Source: Natrinema sp. CBA1119
Lineage (GTDB): Archaea; Halobacteriota; Halobacteria; Halobacteriales; Natrialbaceae
Direction: 5' to 3'
DNA length: 64,000 bases
NCBI RefSeq assembly: GCF_002572525.1
Contig: NZ_PDBS01000001.1
Coordinates: forward strand, 2,542,001-2,606,000
This document shows, piece by piece, positions 17,152 to 26,066 of the stretch. Below the pieces are notes generated by a model. It searched no databases. It had not been told where the DNA came from and saw only the letters and a list, made by a program, of their open reading frames with translations. Each line of letters opens with the position of its first letter. The stretch's first letter is position 1. The translations under genes were made by a program, and so were the position numbers.

Positions 17152-18537
17152 ATGACGACACACGACACACCCCAACGACAGACGAGAGCGGGCACCGACC
17201 TCGGGGGAATGTTCCCCCGCGCGTTCGCCGACGAGTACGTTACCATCGTCCGCGGCGACGGGCCGTGGGTCTGGGACGCGGACGGGAACCGGTACCTCGA
17301 CGCCGTCTCCGGAAACCAGAACGTCAACATCGGCCACGGCCGTGAGGAGGTCGCAGCGGCCGCGAAAGAACAGCTCGAGCGCCTCGAGTACGCCTCGAGC
17401 ATGCTGTTCGCGAACGAACCCGCGATGGAGTACACCGAGAAGATCGCCGAGTTCACGCCCGACGGGTTCGAGAAGACGTGGCTCGTCTCGAGCGGCTCAG
17501 AGGCCAACGAGAGCGCGATCAAGATGGCCCGCCAGTACCACTACGAGCGGGGGAACGAGGGCAAGTACAAGGTAATTTCGCGCCGTCGCAGCTACCATGG
17601 CAACACCGCCGGCGCGATGGCGGTATCGGGATTTCCGGCACGGAAGACGAAGATGGAGCCGCTGTTCGCGAACTTTCCGAAAGCGCCGAGCGCGACGCCG
17701 TACCGCTGTGAGCGCTGCGACGGGGACGGCGGGCACGCCTGCGGCGTCGAGTGCGCGAACGACCTCGAGCGGCTCATCCAGGACGAGGGGCCGGAGACGG
17801 TCTCGGCGTTCATCACGGAGCCGGTCACCGGTGCCGCCAACGCCGGCGCGTCTCCACACGATGGCTACTTCGAGCGGATCCGCGAGATCTGCGACGAGTA
17901 CGACGTGTTGTTCATCGTCGACGAGGTCATGGCCGGGTTCGGACGGACCGGCGAGAACTTCGCGATCGAACACTGGGACGTCACGCCCGACATCATCACC
18001 GGCGCGAAGGGGATGAGCGGCGGCTACTCGCCCATCGGCGGTACGATGCCCCATCGCCGCGTCGCGGAGGTCTTCGAAACTATCGAGGACGGATTCCAGC
18101 ACGGCCACACCTTCTGTTTCAACCCGGCGTCGGCCGCGATCGGCACGGCCGTCCTCGAGTACATGGACGAGCACGACCTCGTGGCCAACGCCCGCGAGGT
18201 CGGCGCGCATCTCCGTGAACGGTGCGAGGAGTTCGACGAGTACGACTTCGTCGGCGACGTCCGCGGCAAGGGACTGATGATCGGCGTGGAGTTCGTCGGC
18301 GATCGCGAGACGAAGGAACCGCTCGCGGAGACCGGCACGGCGTTCCAGTCGCTCCTCTTCGAGGCGGGACTGGACAACGGAATCGTTACCTACCCCGGCG
18401 GCGGCCACGTCGACGGACAGGACGGCGATCACGTGCTGATCACGCCGCCGCTGACGATCGACAACGAACTCGCCGACGAGGTCGTCGACCGGATGCACGC
18501 GACCTTCGCGGACGTGGAATCGGCGCTCGGATGGTGA
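17152..18537 (+). CDS. Class III (omega) aminotransferase
   Basis: The 461-aa PLP enzyme shows the cofactor motif DEVMAGFGRTG (257-267) and Schiff-base lysine K286 in TGAKGMSGGY. The SSGSEANE phosphate-binding loop is at 113-120. Between about 185 and 201 it has the Cys-rich segment often found in archaeal class III enzymes. It is the last gene of the M20-creatininase-CoA-transferase operon, 27 bp after the beta subunit. It probably transfers an omega- or beta-amino group from the product of the upstream hydrolases, giving a semialdehyde or oxo-acid. Confidence 0.88.
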   Translation: MTTHDTPQRQTRAGTDLGGMFPRAFADEYVTIVRGDGPWVWDADGNRYLDAVSGNQNVNIGHGREEVAAAAKEQLERLEYASSMLFANEPAMEYTEKIAEFTPDGFEKTWLVSSGSEANESAIKMARQYHYERGNEGKYKVISRRRSYHGNTAGAMAVSGFPARKTKMEPLFANFPKAPSATPYRCERCDGDGGHACGVECANDLERLIQDEGPETVSAFITEPVTGAANAGASPHDGYFERIREICDEYDVLFIVDEVMAGFGRTGENFAIEHWDVTPDIITGAKGMSGGYSPIGGTMPHRRVAEVFETIEDGFQHGHTFCFNPASAAIGTAVLEYMDEHDLVANAREVGAHLRERCEEFDEYDFVGDVRGKGLMIGVEFVGDRETKEPLAETGTAFQSLLFEAGLDNGIVTYPGGGHVDGQDGDHVLITPPLTIDNELADEVVDRMHATFADVESALGW

Positions 18538-18567
18538 CCGCAGCCCCGGAACCGGACCGGTCCGCTA

Positions 18568-20154
18568 TCAGTTGATCCGTCGATCCTCGTCGCTCCAGTA
18601 TCGATCGCGCAACGCTTCTCTGTCGATTTTTCCGTACGGCGTCGTTGGAAGGGCGTCGAATACGTCGACTGACTTGGGCCGCTTGTAGCCCGCCAGCCGC
18701 TCGCCGGCGAACCCGAGGAGGTCATCGACATCGATCTCCTGTCCCTCGGTCGGGACGACGACCGCGTGGACGGCCTCACCCCACTCTTCGTCTGGGACGC
18801 CGATGACGGCAACGTCGCCGACGGCCCGGTGCTCGCCGAGCGCGCGCTCGACCTCGCTGGTGTAGACGTTCATCCCGCCGGTGACGACGACATCGTTGCG
18901 TCGGTCGAGCAGATAGAGGTAGCCTTCGTCGTCGACCCGGCCGACGTCACCGGTCCGCACCCAGCCGTCGACGAGCGTCTCGTCGGTCGCCTCCGGCAGT
19001 CCGAAGTAGCCGTCGAAGGTGTACGGTGCCCGCACGAGCAGTTCGCCCGGCTCGTCGGGTCCGCGTTCCTCGCCGGTGTCGGGATCGACGACCTTCACCT
19101 CCGAGAGCAGACATGGTTGCCCGGCGGACCGCAACAGTCGGTCGTCGCCGTCCTCGAGCACGCGGGCGTGATCGCGCCGGTCGAGCGTAGTGATGAGGTT
19201 GGGGACCTCGGTCTGTCCGTAAAACTGGGTCAGAACCGGTCCGAGTCGGTCGAGCGCTTCCCGCAACCGGTCGGGACGGATCGGTGCAGCCCCGTAGATC
19301 ACGTTCTCGAGCGAGGACACGTCGTGGACCGCGAGCGGCCCGTCCAGCAGCCTGTAGAGCATCGTCGGGACGAGAAAGGTCCACGTCACGCCGTGGGTCT
19401 CGACGGCCGTACAGAAGTCGGTCTCGTCGAACCCGCGCCGGAGGACGACCGTCCCGCCCGCGAGTAACGCCGAGAGCAAGAACGTTCCCGCGGAGTGCGA
19501 GATCGGCGTCGCGACGAGTCCGGTGTCGGTACTCGAGAAGCCGAGATCGGCGTGGTGTGCGAGCAGATTCGTCGTGAGACACGATTGCGTGTAGCAGACG
19601 CCTTTCGGGTCGCCCGTCGTCCCGCCGGTGTAGAAGTGGCCGGCGATCGCGTCCGGTTCGACCGACACGGACGGGCTATCCGCGGCCGCTCCGTCCTCGA
19701 GCCGCGCCGCGGAACGCCAGCCTGCCGGCGGATCCGCCGATTCGACGGCGACACACTCTGGTCGCATCGGAAGGCCGTCGACGAGGTCCGCAACGTCGTC
19801 GAGACGGGCCGAGTCACAGACGACGACGGCCGGTTCGGCGTCCGAGAGGATGTACTCGATCGCCGTCGTGGAGAGCTCTGGATTGATCGGGAGCCGCGCC
19901 GCACCCGCCTTGTACGTCGCGATGTCGACGACCGGTGCCTCGAGCCGGTTGGGGAGTATCGTCGCCACGCGCCCTTCGGGTTCGAGTCCGAACTCGAGCA
20001 AGGCGTTAGCAAGCGCGTTCGAGCGCCGATCCAGTTCGCCGTACGTGAGCGATCCGGTTTCATCCCGCAGTGCGATCCGCTCGGGACGCCGGGAGAACGC
20101 TGCGGTGAGAAGTGATGGGAGTGTTTGTCCGTTCGTCCGAGTACCTGAGATCAC
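18568..20154 (-). CDS. AMP-dependent acyl-CoA synthetase
   Basis: The 528-aa ANL-superfamily enzyme has the P-loop TGGTTGDPKG (176-185), the core YGAAPIRPDRL and GQTEVPN regions, RTGDVGRVDDEGYLYLLDR (hinge region) and the C-terminal catalytic lysine in TTPYGKIDREAL. It activates a carboxylic acid to acyl-AMP and then acyl-CoA. The GTG at 20154 gives a plausible N-terminus; no ATG is better placed. It converges on the aminotransferase gene with 30 bp between stops. It may serve the same catabolic route, but its separate transcription leaves that open. Confidence 0.88.
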   Translation of the reverse strand: MISGTRTNGQTLPSLLTAAFSRRPERIALRDETGSLTYGELDRRSNALANALLEFGLEPEGRVATILPNRLEAPVVDIATYKAGAARLPINPELSTTAIEYILSDAEPAVVVCDSARLDDVADLVDGLPMRPECVAVESADPPAGWRSAARLEDGAAADSPSVSVEPDAIAGHFYTGGTTGDPKGVCYTQSCLTTNLLAHHADLGFSSTDTGLVATPISHSAGTFLLSALLAGGTVVLRRGFDETDFCTAVETHGVTWTFLVPTMLYRLLDGPLAVHDVSSLENVIYGAAPIRPDRLREALDRLGPVLTQFYGQTEVPNLITTLDRRDHARVLEDGDDRLLRSAGQPCLLSEVKVVDPDTGEERGPDEPGELLVRAPYTFDGYFGLPEATDETLVDGWVRTGDVGRVDDEGYLYLLDRRNDVVVTGGMNVYTSEVERALGEHRAVGDVAVIGVPDEEWGEAVHAVVVPTEGQEIDVDDLLGFAGERLAGYKRPKSVDVFDALPTTPYGKIDREALRDRYWSDEDRRIN

Positions 20155-20517
20155 AATTGGTCTCTGTCAAGGTGTATTCCGTCACACATACTCAAACTAG
20201 CGGTTGTGTCCGTATTTTCGCGACTTCTTCGAGTTTCTCGAGGGCCACACGGAGTCCATCAATGGTGTCCGTGAGCCGGTTCCGTGAGGGCAATAGTACC
20301 ACGGTGTCCGTGAGCCGGTTCCGTGAGGGCAATAGTACCACGGTGTCCGTGAGCCGGTTCCGTGAAATCAGTAGTACCACGCTGTCCGCTGGTGTGCGTG
20401 GCGAACAGCCACTCGAGTTCCCGATCGGTGTTGTTTCGATCGAAGTAACGACGACGATGTCGCTCGAGTCCTCACGGCGGATACTTGTGATCCGTATCAC
20501 GACGTGACAGTGACGAT
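20155..20517. repeat. Intergenic region with three 39-bp tandem repeats
   Basis: Copies lie at 20264-20302, 20303-20341 and 20342-20380. The first two are identical and the third differs at a few bases near its end. The unit of 39 bp is 13 codons and keeps a minus-strand reading frame open, which ends in a helix-like 23-residue tail and stops at 20192. That frame has only moderate G/C at third positions, so it may be the relic of a gene expanded by slippage. No product is recognised. Confidence 0.7.
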
Positions 20518-20712
20518 ATGGACGATAGCGACGACAATCGACGAACGATCGCCGCGTGCGAACAGTGCGGGTCGCTCTACGCGGCACTCGAGCTGTCCGA
20601 AGACAAGATTCGCCCGATCGGTCGCCGGGACGGCTGTCGGTGTGGCGGAACTGATTTCACCGCTGTCGACGATTCGCTCCCGGATCTCTCGCTCGAGGAG
20701 AGCGACGAATAA
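20518..20712 (+). CDS. Small zinc-ribbon protein
   Basis: The 64-aa acidic protein has CEQCG near residue 14 and CRCGG near residue 41, which could form one C4 zinc ribbon. Small CPxCG-type zinc proteins of this size are frequent in haloarchaea and many are regulators. It lies between the tandem repeats and the second aminotransferase gene, which converges on it. The function is unknown. Confidence 0.65.
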   Translation: MDDSDDNRRTIAACEQCGSLYAALELSEDKIRPIGRRDGCRCGGTDFTAVDDSLPDLSLEESDE

Positions 20713-20816
20713 GGACCGCAACGGTACAACCGGCAGGAAACGGCGGTCACCAATGGTGCTTTCGAGACGGTCGTAGCCGACCTCTCGGACGATCACCGCC
20801 CGAAGCAACCATCTCC

Positions 20817-22151
20817 TCAGGCGGTCGTCTCGAGCGCCGTCCGAAGCTCGTCGACGGCGTACTCGAGTTGCTCGCGCGAGATAGTTAGCGGCGGCTGGAA
20901 CCGCATGACGTTCTTGTAGTAGCCGCCGACGCCGATCACGACGTTCGACTCCTCGCGGAGGTGCTCGCTCACGGCCGATGCGAGATCGCTGTCCGGTCGC
21001 GGGGCAACGTTCTGTGGCCCTGCCGTTCCCGGTTCTACGAGCTCGATACCGCGCATCAGTCCGAGGCCTCGCGCCTGCCCGACGACGTCGTACTCGTCCT
21101 CGAGGGTCGCGAGCTCGGACTCGAGCCACTGTCCCTGCTCGCGGGCGTTGTCGACGATGCCGTCCTGCAGTTCGTCGATCGTCGCCAGCGCGGCGGCGCA
21201 GGCGACGGGGTTGCCACCGAACGTCGAGAGGTGGTCGCCGGACTCGAAGGCGTCCGCGATTTCTGCGGAGGCGGTGAACGCGCCCAGTGGCAGCCCGTTC
21301 GCGATCCCCTTCGCCTGCGTCAGGATGTCGGGCTCGACATCGAAGTGGCTACTCGCGAACAGCTCTCCGGTTCGACCGTAGCCGGTCTGGACCTCGTCGG
21401 CGATGAGTAGCGCGCCGTGGTCGTGGGCGATCTCCTGGACTCGCTCGAGCCACCCCGCCGGTGGAACGATGATTCCGGCCTCGCCCATGACGGGCTCGAC
21501 GACGACCGCCGCGAGGTCGCCGCTGGTGTGCGAGCCGATGATCCGCTCGAGTTCCTCGGCACAGCTGGCGTCGCACTGGTCGCCGTCACAGCGCGGACAG
21601 CGGTAGCCGTACGGCGGCGCGGTGTGGGCGACGTCGTTGAGCGTCGGGGCCATTCCCTGCTTGTAGGCCTTGTTCCCCGTCAGCGCCAGACTACCGAGAG
21701 TGCGGCCGTGAAAGCCCATCTCGAGGGCGATGACCTCCTTCGAGCCGGTGTACTTCCGCGCGAGTTTGACGGCCCCCTCGACGGCTTCCGTCCCGGAGTT
21801 ACAGAAGAAGCTCTTCTGGAGGTCGCCCGGCGTCACGTCGGCGATCCGCTCGGCGAGGTCGGCGACCGGCTCGTTCGGGTGGACGTACGAGCAGCCGTGG
21901 ACGAACTCCTCGAGTTGTTCCGTCGCGGCGTCGACGACGGCGTCGTTACCGTGGCCGACGTTCGTCACCGAGATGCCCGAGAAGACGTCGAGGTACTCGT
22001 TGCCCTCGAAGTCTTCGAGCGTACACCCCGAGGCCCGTTTCACCGGTACATCGAGCGATTTCCAGATCGGCATCAGATGCTCGTCGTACGCCGACACGAC
22101 GGCCGAATTCGACTGCGCCCCGTCCGCGGATCCTGATTGTTGTTCGGACAT
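20817..22151 (-). CDS. Class III aminotransferase (4-aminobutyrate aminotransferase-like)
   Basis: The 444-aa PLP enzyme has NSGTEAVEGAVK (118-129), DEVQTGYGRTG (252-262) and Schiff-base lysine K281 in TQAKGIANGLPLG. A CPRCDGDQC segment (185-193) matches the Cys-containing insert of archaeal GABA/ornithine-type transaminases. The ATG at 22151 is chosen because it lies about 28 nt from a TTTAATA element and the family alignment starts soon after; a longer reading adds 35 residues unlike the family. It is divergent from an Lrp regulator, which probably controls it. Confidence 0.88.
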   Translation of the reverse strand: MSEQQSGSADGAQSNSAVVSAYDEHLMPIWKSLDVPVKRASGCTLEDFEGNEYLDVFSGISVTNVGHGNDAVVDAATEQLEEFVHGCSYVHPNEPVADLAERIADVTPGDLQKSFFCNSGTEAVEGAVKLARKYTGSKEVIALEMGFHGRTLGSLALTGNKAYKQGMAPTLNDVAHTAPPYGYRCPRCDGDQCDASCAEELERIIGSHTSGDLAAVVVEPVMGEAGIIVPPAGWLERVQEIAHDHGALLIADEVQTGYGRTGELFASSHFDVEPDILTQAKGIANGLPLGAFTASAEIADAFESGDHLSTFGGNPVACAAALATIDELQDGIVDNAREQGQWLESELATLEDEYDVVGQARGLGLMRGIELVEPGTAGPQNVAPRPDSDLASAVSEHLREESNVVIGVGGYYKNVMRFQPPLTISREQLEYAVDELRTALETTA

Positions 22152-22175
22152 AGTCGCTATATCTATACCATGTCC

Positions 22176-22182
22176 TATTAAA
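22176..22182 (-). promoter_or_regulatory. TATA element of the second aminotransferase gene
   Basis: TTTAATA on the minus strand lies 25-31 nt before the ATG at 22151, which fits a leaderless transcript and supports that start over a longer one. Confidence 0.6.
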
Positions 22183-22332
22183 CCATACTTCTTCGGATAG
22201 ATGGCAGTCTTGGCCGCGTTATTCAAATAGGGGGCGATGATAGTTGATCGAGTCACATGGATCCTCGCGATCGACGAGCTATCGAACTGAATCCAACTTT
22301 GGGCCGAGTACAGGCTTCGTATTCGAATGTTG

Positions 22333-22338
22333 TTTATT
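22333..22338 (+). promoter_or_regulatory. TATA element of the second Lrp-type regulator gene
   Basis: TTTATT lies 23-28 nt before ATG 22361. It faces the aminotransferase promoter across about 150 bp, giving a shared divergent control region. Confidence 0.5.
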
Positions 22339-22360
22339 GTCGGGTTCCCTTCGGCGAGAT

Positions 22361-22852
22361 ATGGACGAGCGAAATATCCGCATTCTGCAGGCCGTTGCAG
22401 ATCTGGGGACCGGCAGTCCGGACGAAATCTCCGAGTACACCGATATTCCGAAGTCGACCGTCCACTATCGACTGACGAAGCTCAAAGAAGACGGGATCGT
22501 AACAGACGACCTGTTCGATGTCGATCTCGAGAAACTGGGCCTCGAGATTACGGTTATCTCGGAAGTCATCGCGGAATATGAGGAGCAGTATCACGACGAA
22601 GTCGGGGAGAAACTCGCCGCCGTCGAGGGGGTCAATCAGGTGTACTTCACGATGGGGGATACGGATTTCGTCGTTATCGCACACCTCTCGGATCGCAAGA
22701 TGGTTCAGCGGCTCATCAGCGACTACGAGATGATCGATGAGATCGTCCGAACGAGTTCGCAGTTCGTCGTCGAAACCGTCAAAGACGAACCCCATCCACT
22801 GAACGACTTCGAATTAGAGACGTTGGTAGCGGCCACAACGGACTCCGACTGA
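22361..22852 (+). CDS. Lrp/AsnC-family transcriptional regulator
   Basis: The 163-aa protein has a winged helix at 1-60 (DERNIRILQAVADLGTGSPDEI, then IPKSTVHYRLTKLKEDGIV) and a RAM-like effector domain at about 65-150 containing VNQVYFTMGDTDFVVIAHL. The ATG at 22361 is preferred over an upstream reading because the helix-turn-helix starts at once and a TATA box is correctly spaced. It is divergent from the aminotransferase and followed 12 bp later by the convergent APC permease gene. Amino-acid-responsive control of both is likely from family and position. Confidence 0.87.
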   Translation: MDERNIRILQAVADLGTGSPDEISEYTDIPKSTVHYRLTKLKEDGIVTDDLFDVDLEKLGLEITVISEVIAEYEEQYHDEVGEKLAAVEGVNQVYFTMGDTDFVVIAHLSDRKMVQRLISDYEMIDEIVRTSSQFVVETVKDEPHPLNDFELETLVAATTDSD

Positions 22853-22864
22853 TCGATCGAGGGG

Positions 22865-24262
22865 CTACTCGAGTTTCTCCGTCTCCAGGTCCGCCACGTC
22901 GACCGCCGAGTCGGTCGACGAGACGCTGTACAGGACGACGCCCAGGAGCGCCCAGCAGAGAACGATCAGCCACTCGTAGGGCCACAGGAGCGCCGACGGG
23001 CCCCCGGGCAAGTAGAGACCGATGAAGCCGAGCGTCAAGACGAGTGCGGCGGCGCCGAACGCGTAGCCGAACGGGAGTTTGAGCGGTCGATCCAGGTCGG
23101 GTTCGTTGCGCCGAAGCACGAAGAAGGAAACGACGACGAAGAACCACGCGACGACGAGCCCGAGCCCGCTCGCGTTGACGATCCAGACCAGCATCTGCTC
23201 GCCGAACAGCGGAGCGAAGATAGAGAGGCCACCGATGAGGACGACGGCCGTCGACGGCGTGTTGTATTCGGGGTGAATCGTGCTGATTTGCTTCGGAATC
23301 ATCCCGGAGTCTGCGAGTGCGAAGACCGCGCGACTGGCACCGAGCAAGAACGAGTTCCAACTCGTAAGGACGCCCGCAATTCCCGCCAGGGCCATAATGC
23401 GGCCGATAAATTGGCTGTCGAAGATCGTTTCCATCGCCGCGGCGGCGGGCAGCGGGCTCTCGACGAGTGCGGAGCCGGGCATCGCCTGTCCGGACGCCCA
23501 GATGACGCCGATATAAAATAGGGCGGCCAGCGTGACGGAGGCCGGGATGAGAAGACCGATGAGACGGGGCGGTACGTCCGCCTCCTCCGCGGATTGGGGA
23601 ATGACGTCGAATCCGACGAACATGAACGGCGTCATGATCGCGACCGTGGCTACCCCCGTCGCACCGACATCGGACAGCGGCGGATTCGCCTGCGATTGAC
23701 CGTTCAGGACGGCCCCGACGGCGAGCATGATTCCGGCCAGCGCGATAACGAGCGTCAGTATCGTCTGGAACTGCGCCGCGGGTTTCACGCCGCGATAGTT
23801 AAGCGCCGTCATCACGATCGCACCGATACCACCGACCAGGATCCAGGACGCGTACACCGGTTCTCCGGCCACCGACCAGAGCTCGAGGACGTTAAATCCC
23901 GGGACGATGTACGCCATCGCGGACGGCAGTGCGATGACTTCGAACACGACAACGCCGACGTACCCGAGAACGAGCGACCACGTACACACGAACGATCCGA
24001 CCGGGCCGAGCGCCCGAAGGCTGTACACGTGCTCTCCGCCGACGAACGGTAACGCCGAGGCGAGTTCGCCGTAAATCAGGCCGACGATACAGACCATGAT
24101 CGCCCCGACGACGAACCCAAGAACCGAGCCGGCCACGCCGGCTTCGTCGATCCAGAACCCCGTCTGGATGATCCATCCCCAGCCGATCATTGCACCGAAC
24201 GCGAGCACGAAGAGGTCCTTTTTCGTCAGGATCCGCTCAAATTTTCTGGTATCTTCTCCCAT
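22865..24262 (-). CDS. APC-family amino acid permease
   Basis: The 465-aa protein has about twelve membrane helices and the APC hallmark in helix 1 (LAFGAMIGWGWII, about 19-31). GELASALPFVGGEHVYSLRALG in the helix 2-3 region is also typical. It would import amino acids or amines by proton or sodium coupling. With the neighbouring aminotransferase and Lrp regulator it suggests a small amino acid or amine uptake-and-degradation unit. Confidence 0.9.
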   Translation of the reverse strand: MGEDTRKFERILTKKDLFVLAFGAMIGWGWIIQTGFWIDEAGVAGSVLGFVVGAIMVCIVGLIYGELASALPFVGGEHVYSLRALGPVGSFVCTWSLVLGYVGVVVFEVIALPSAMAYIVPGFNVLELWSVAGEPVYASWILVGGIGAIVMTALNYRGVKPAAQFQTILTLVIALAGIMLAVGAVLNGQSQANPPLSDVGATGVATVAIMTPFMFVGFDVIPQSAEEADVPPRLIGLLIPASVTLAALFYIGVIWASGQAMPGSALVESPLPAAAAMETIFDSQFIGRIMALAGIAGVLTSWNSFLLGASRAVFALADSGMIPKQISTIHPEYNTPSTAVVLIGGLSIFAPLFGEQMLVWIVNASGLGLVVAWFFVVVSFFVLRRNEPDLDRPLKLPFGYAFGAAALVLTLGFIGLYLPGGPSALLWPYEWLIVLCWALLGVVLYSVSSTDSAVDVADLETEKLE

Positions 24263-24572
24263 ACCACATGCTGCTATATAGTGGGTGTTAAACTTAACTA
24301 AGTCCCAATCTTCCGGACGATGTACACTTTATCTCGATTTCACTGAACTATATCCAATCCCCGTCGTGGTCGCTGATTCGGAACGACACAGCTGCGCAAC
24401 TGCGATGACGCCGAGCGAGAACCGCTCCGAACGAACGAATCCACGATCACCCAGTAGCAGGTGCTTTATGCACGGTACAGGGATCCAAACGACTGCCTAC
24501 CAGAGGTAGCGACCAGCTACCTCGGGAGTACGCTGCTCATATATAGAACGGGGAACCCGGTACCCCAGTTCG
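24263..24572. other. Intergenic region with an 8-bp inverted repeat
   Basis: This stretch separates the divergent permease and surface-protein genes. It holds the perfect inverted repeat GAGGTAGC / GCTACCTC with a 5-nt loop (24503-24523), followed by the TATA element ATATATA (24539-24545). The repeat ends about 15 bp before the TATA box, a position suited to an operator or a BRE-overlapping site. Nothing else is seen. Confidence 0.5.
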
Positions 24573-24659
24573 ATGACCACTACCGCTGGACGACAGTCGT
24601 CGCTGCAGAACAGTCACAAAATCGATGACTCGGCAATCGAACTCGGTGACGGGGTATAA
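24573..24659 (+). CDS. Possible 28-codon leader peptide
   Basis: An ATG at 24573 lies about 30 nt after the TATA element and opens a 28-codon frame that stops at 24657-24659, two bases before the ATG of the surface protein. If transcription starts where the TATA box predicts, this is the first start codon on the mRNA and would couple translation to the next gene. The peptide is hydrophilic and matches nothing known to me. It may be spurious. Confidence 0.35.
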   Translation: MTTTAGRQSSLQNSHKIDDSAIELGDGV

Positions 24660-24661
24660 GC

Positions 24662-25615
24662 ATGTCCGGACTATGGGGGTCTCGAGGCTCGATCCCAGGC
24701 GGGCGACGCGGACTTCTCGCTCTCGGCCTCGGACTGGTCGTGATCGCCAGTCTCGTCGCAACGGGTGCAGCGGGCACGGGCGCCATCACCCAGGATTCGA
24801 ACGGGAACGTCTCCGAGGAAGCGTACGTCGAGCCCGCGCCGGAGCCGGGCGATCCCTACTTCGAGGCGGCGGCGAGCGACGGGAGCTGGGTCAGTTACGA
24901 GAACCCGCGCGACGAGTACCGTAGTCCGTACCTCGGGGACGGCTCCGGGAAGGTCTGCGTTACGCTGGTCAACGAAAACGGTGACCCGGTGGTCGGCGAG
25001 TCGGTACCGAACACGTCCGTGACGATTCCGACGAACGACGTGACGAGCTGGCACTCCGACGCCGATCCGATGACCGTCGACTTCCCCATGACGGACAACT
25101 ACGAGCGGCCGCTCGACGCCGATCAGTTCGGAACGAGCCCGGACGTCGCGCAGGGCGACGGCTACATGGACTCTCACTGCATCGAGCTGCACGGCCTCCC
25201 GGAGGACGCGACCGTCGAATACGGCGAAGCGCAGATCACCGGCGAACACGCCGATAGGATCGACGTGGCCGGCTACATCCAGCAGGTTCCCGAAGGGGAC
25301 GGCTGGGACACGGACATCGACCCGGTCGCGGCCGCGGAACCGTACGCGGACGCCGGCGGCGGCTGGACCTACGAAACCGATGCCTCACACGGACAGGTCG
25401 TCGTCGTCCTGCAACTCGACGCACCGGCCGACGAACGGCTCGAGCCCGGCGGGTCGAACAGCACCGATCCGCCGAAAAACGACTCGAATAACTCCCAACA
25501 GAGAGCCAACACGCAGTCCGACGGGGACGGAGGAGGCGACGAGATGCCCGGATTCGGCGCGCTCGCGGCCGTCGTCGCGCTGTCGGTCGCCGCCCTCGCT
25601 CGACATCGAGGGTAA
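24662..25615 (+). CDS. Secreted surface protein with PGF-CTERM anchor
   Basis: The 317-aa protein starts with a basic stretch (GGRRG) and a hydrophobic segment (about 18-38), a Sec-type signal. The mature part is acidic and rich in aromatic residues and includes several possible N-glycosylation sequons near residues 265-285 in an Asn/Ser-rich linker. It ends with EMPGFGALAAVVALSV followed by ALARHRG: the PGF motif, a membrane helix and a basic tail. This is the archaeosortase A (PGF-CTERM) sorting signal. The fold of the ectodomain is not recognised. It should be lipid-anchored on the cell surface. Confidence 0.85.
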   Translation: MSGLWGSRGSIPGGRRGLLALGLGLVVIASLVATGAAGTGAITQDSNGNVSEEAYVEPAPEPGDPYFEAAASDGSWVSYENPRDEYRSPYLGDGSGKVCVTLVNENGDPVVGESVPNTSVTIPTNDVTSWHSDADPMTVDFPMTDNYERPLDADQFGTSPDVAQGDGYMDSHCIELHGLPEDATVEYGEAQITGEHADRIDVAGYIQQVPEGDGWDTDIDPVAAAEPYADAGGGWTYETDASHGQVVVVLQLDAPADERLEPGGSNSTDPPKNDSNNSQQRANTQSDGDGGGDEMPGFGALAAVVALSVAALARHRG

Positions 25616-26066
25616 GGGTGTATCGGCAACACATCCGAATCAATTGGGTTCGATCCCGACACGTTCACCGCGAAGAGAGACAGCGGACAGCCCTCCCTCT
25701 CAATGACAGAAACGATGGTTCAGAGAAAGACAGGGAACGGCTACGGGTGTAGCCGGGAACCATGGAGTTCCTCGCACGTCGTGACGGGGTGACCAAACCG
25801 AGCGGGATGACCCGCTGACAGACTGTCGTACCCCCGTCTATCAGATTGTTCGCCGCAATTAGTATAATACTGCTGGCCAACGACGCCGGGAAGCGACGAA
25901 AACGAACCGATAGACCGGCTTAGCCGTGATATTTGTGTTGGTATACCATGACAGGGAAAAGGCTCCTATCGACGAGCTGTCACCGATGGAATGAGTTGAT
26001 ACACGACTGCGTCGGACGGGAAGCGAACCAATGGGGCTTTGATGATCGGCACGAGATACACGACAA
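25616..26066. other. Intergenic region with a cluster of stem-loops
   Basis: Three perfect hairpins lie close together: CGGCTAC/GTAGCCG with a 4-nt loop (25738-25755), GGAAC/GTTCC with a 6-nt loop (25756-25771) and AGCGGG/CCCGCT with an ATGA loop (25801-25816). No open frame in the region has haloarchaeal codon bias. It could be a small structured RNA or the end of a lost mobile element. The right half (25860-26066) holds nothing I can name. Confidence 0.45.

Noticed and set aside
17152-22151. Cys-rich inserts in the two class III aminotransferases as a novel zinc site
   Set aside because: A CYRCPF-like Cys segment at this place is common in archaeal and bacterial class III transaminases.
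25738-25816. SRP RNA, RNase P RNA or tRNA
   Set aside because: The hairpins are too short and lack the conserved SRP helix 8, RNase P core or T-arm sequences.
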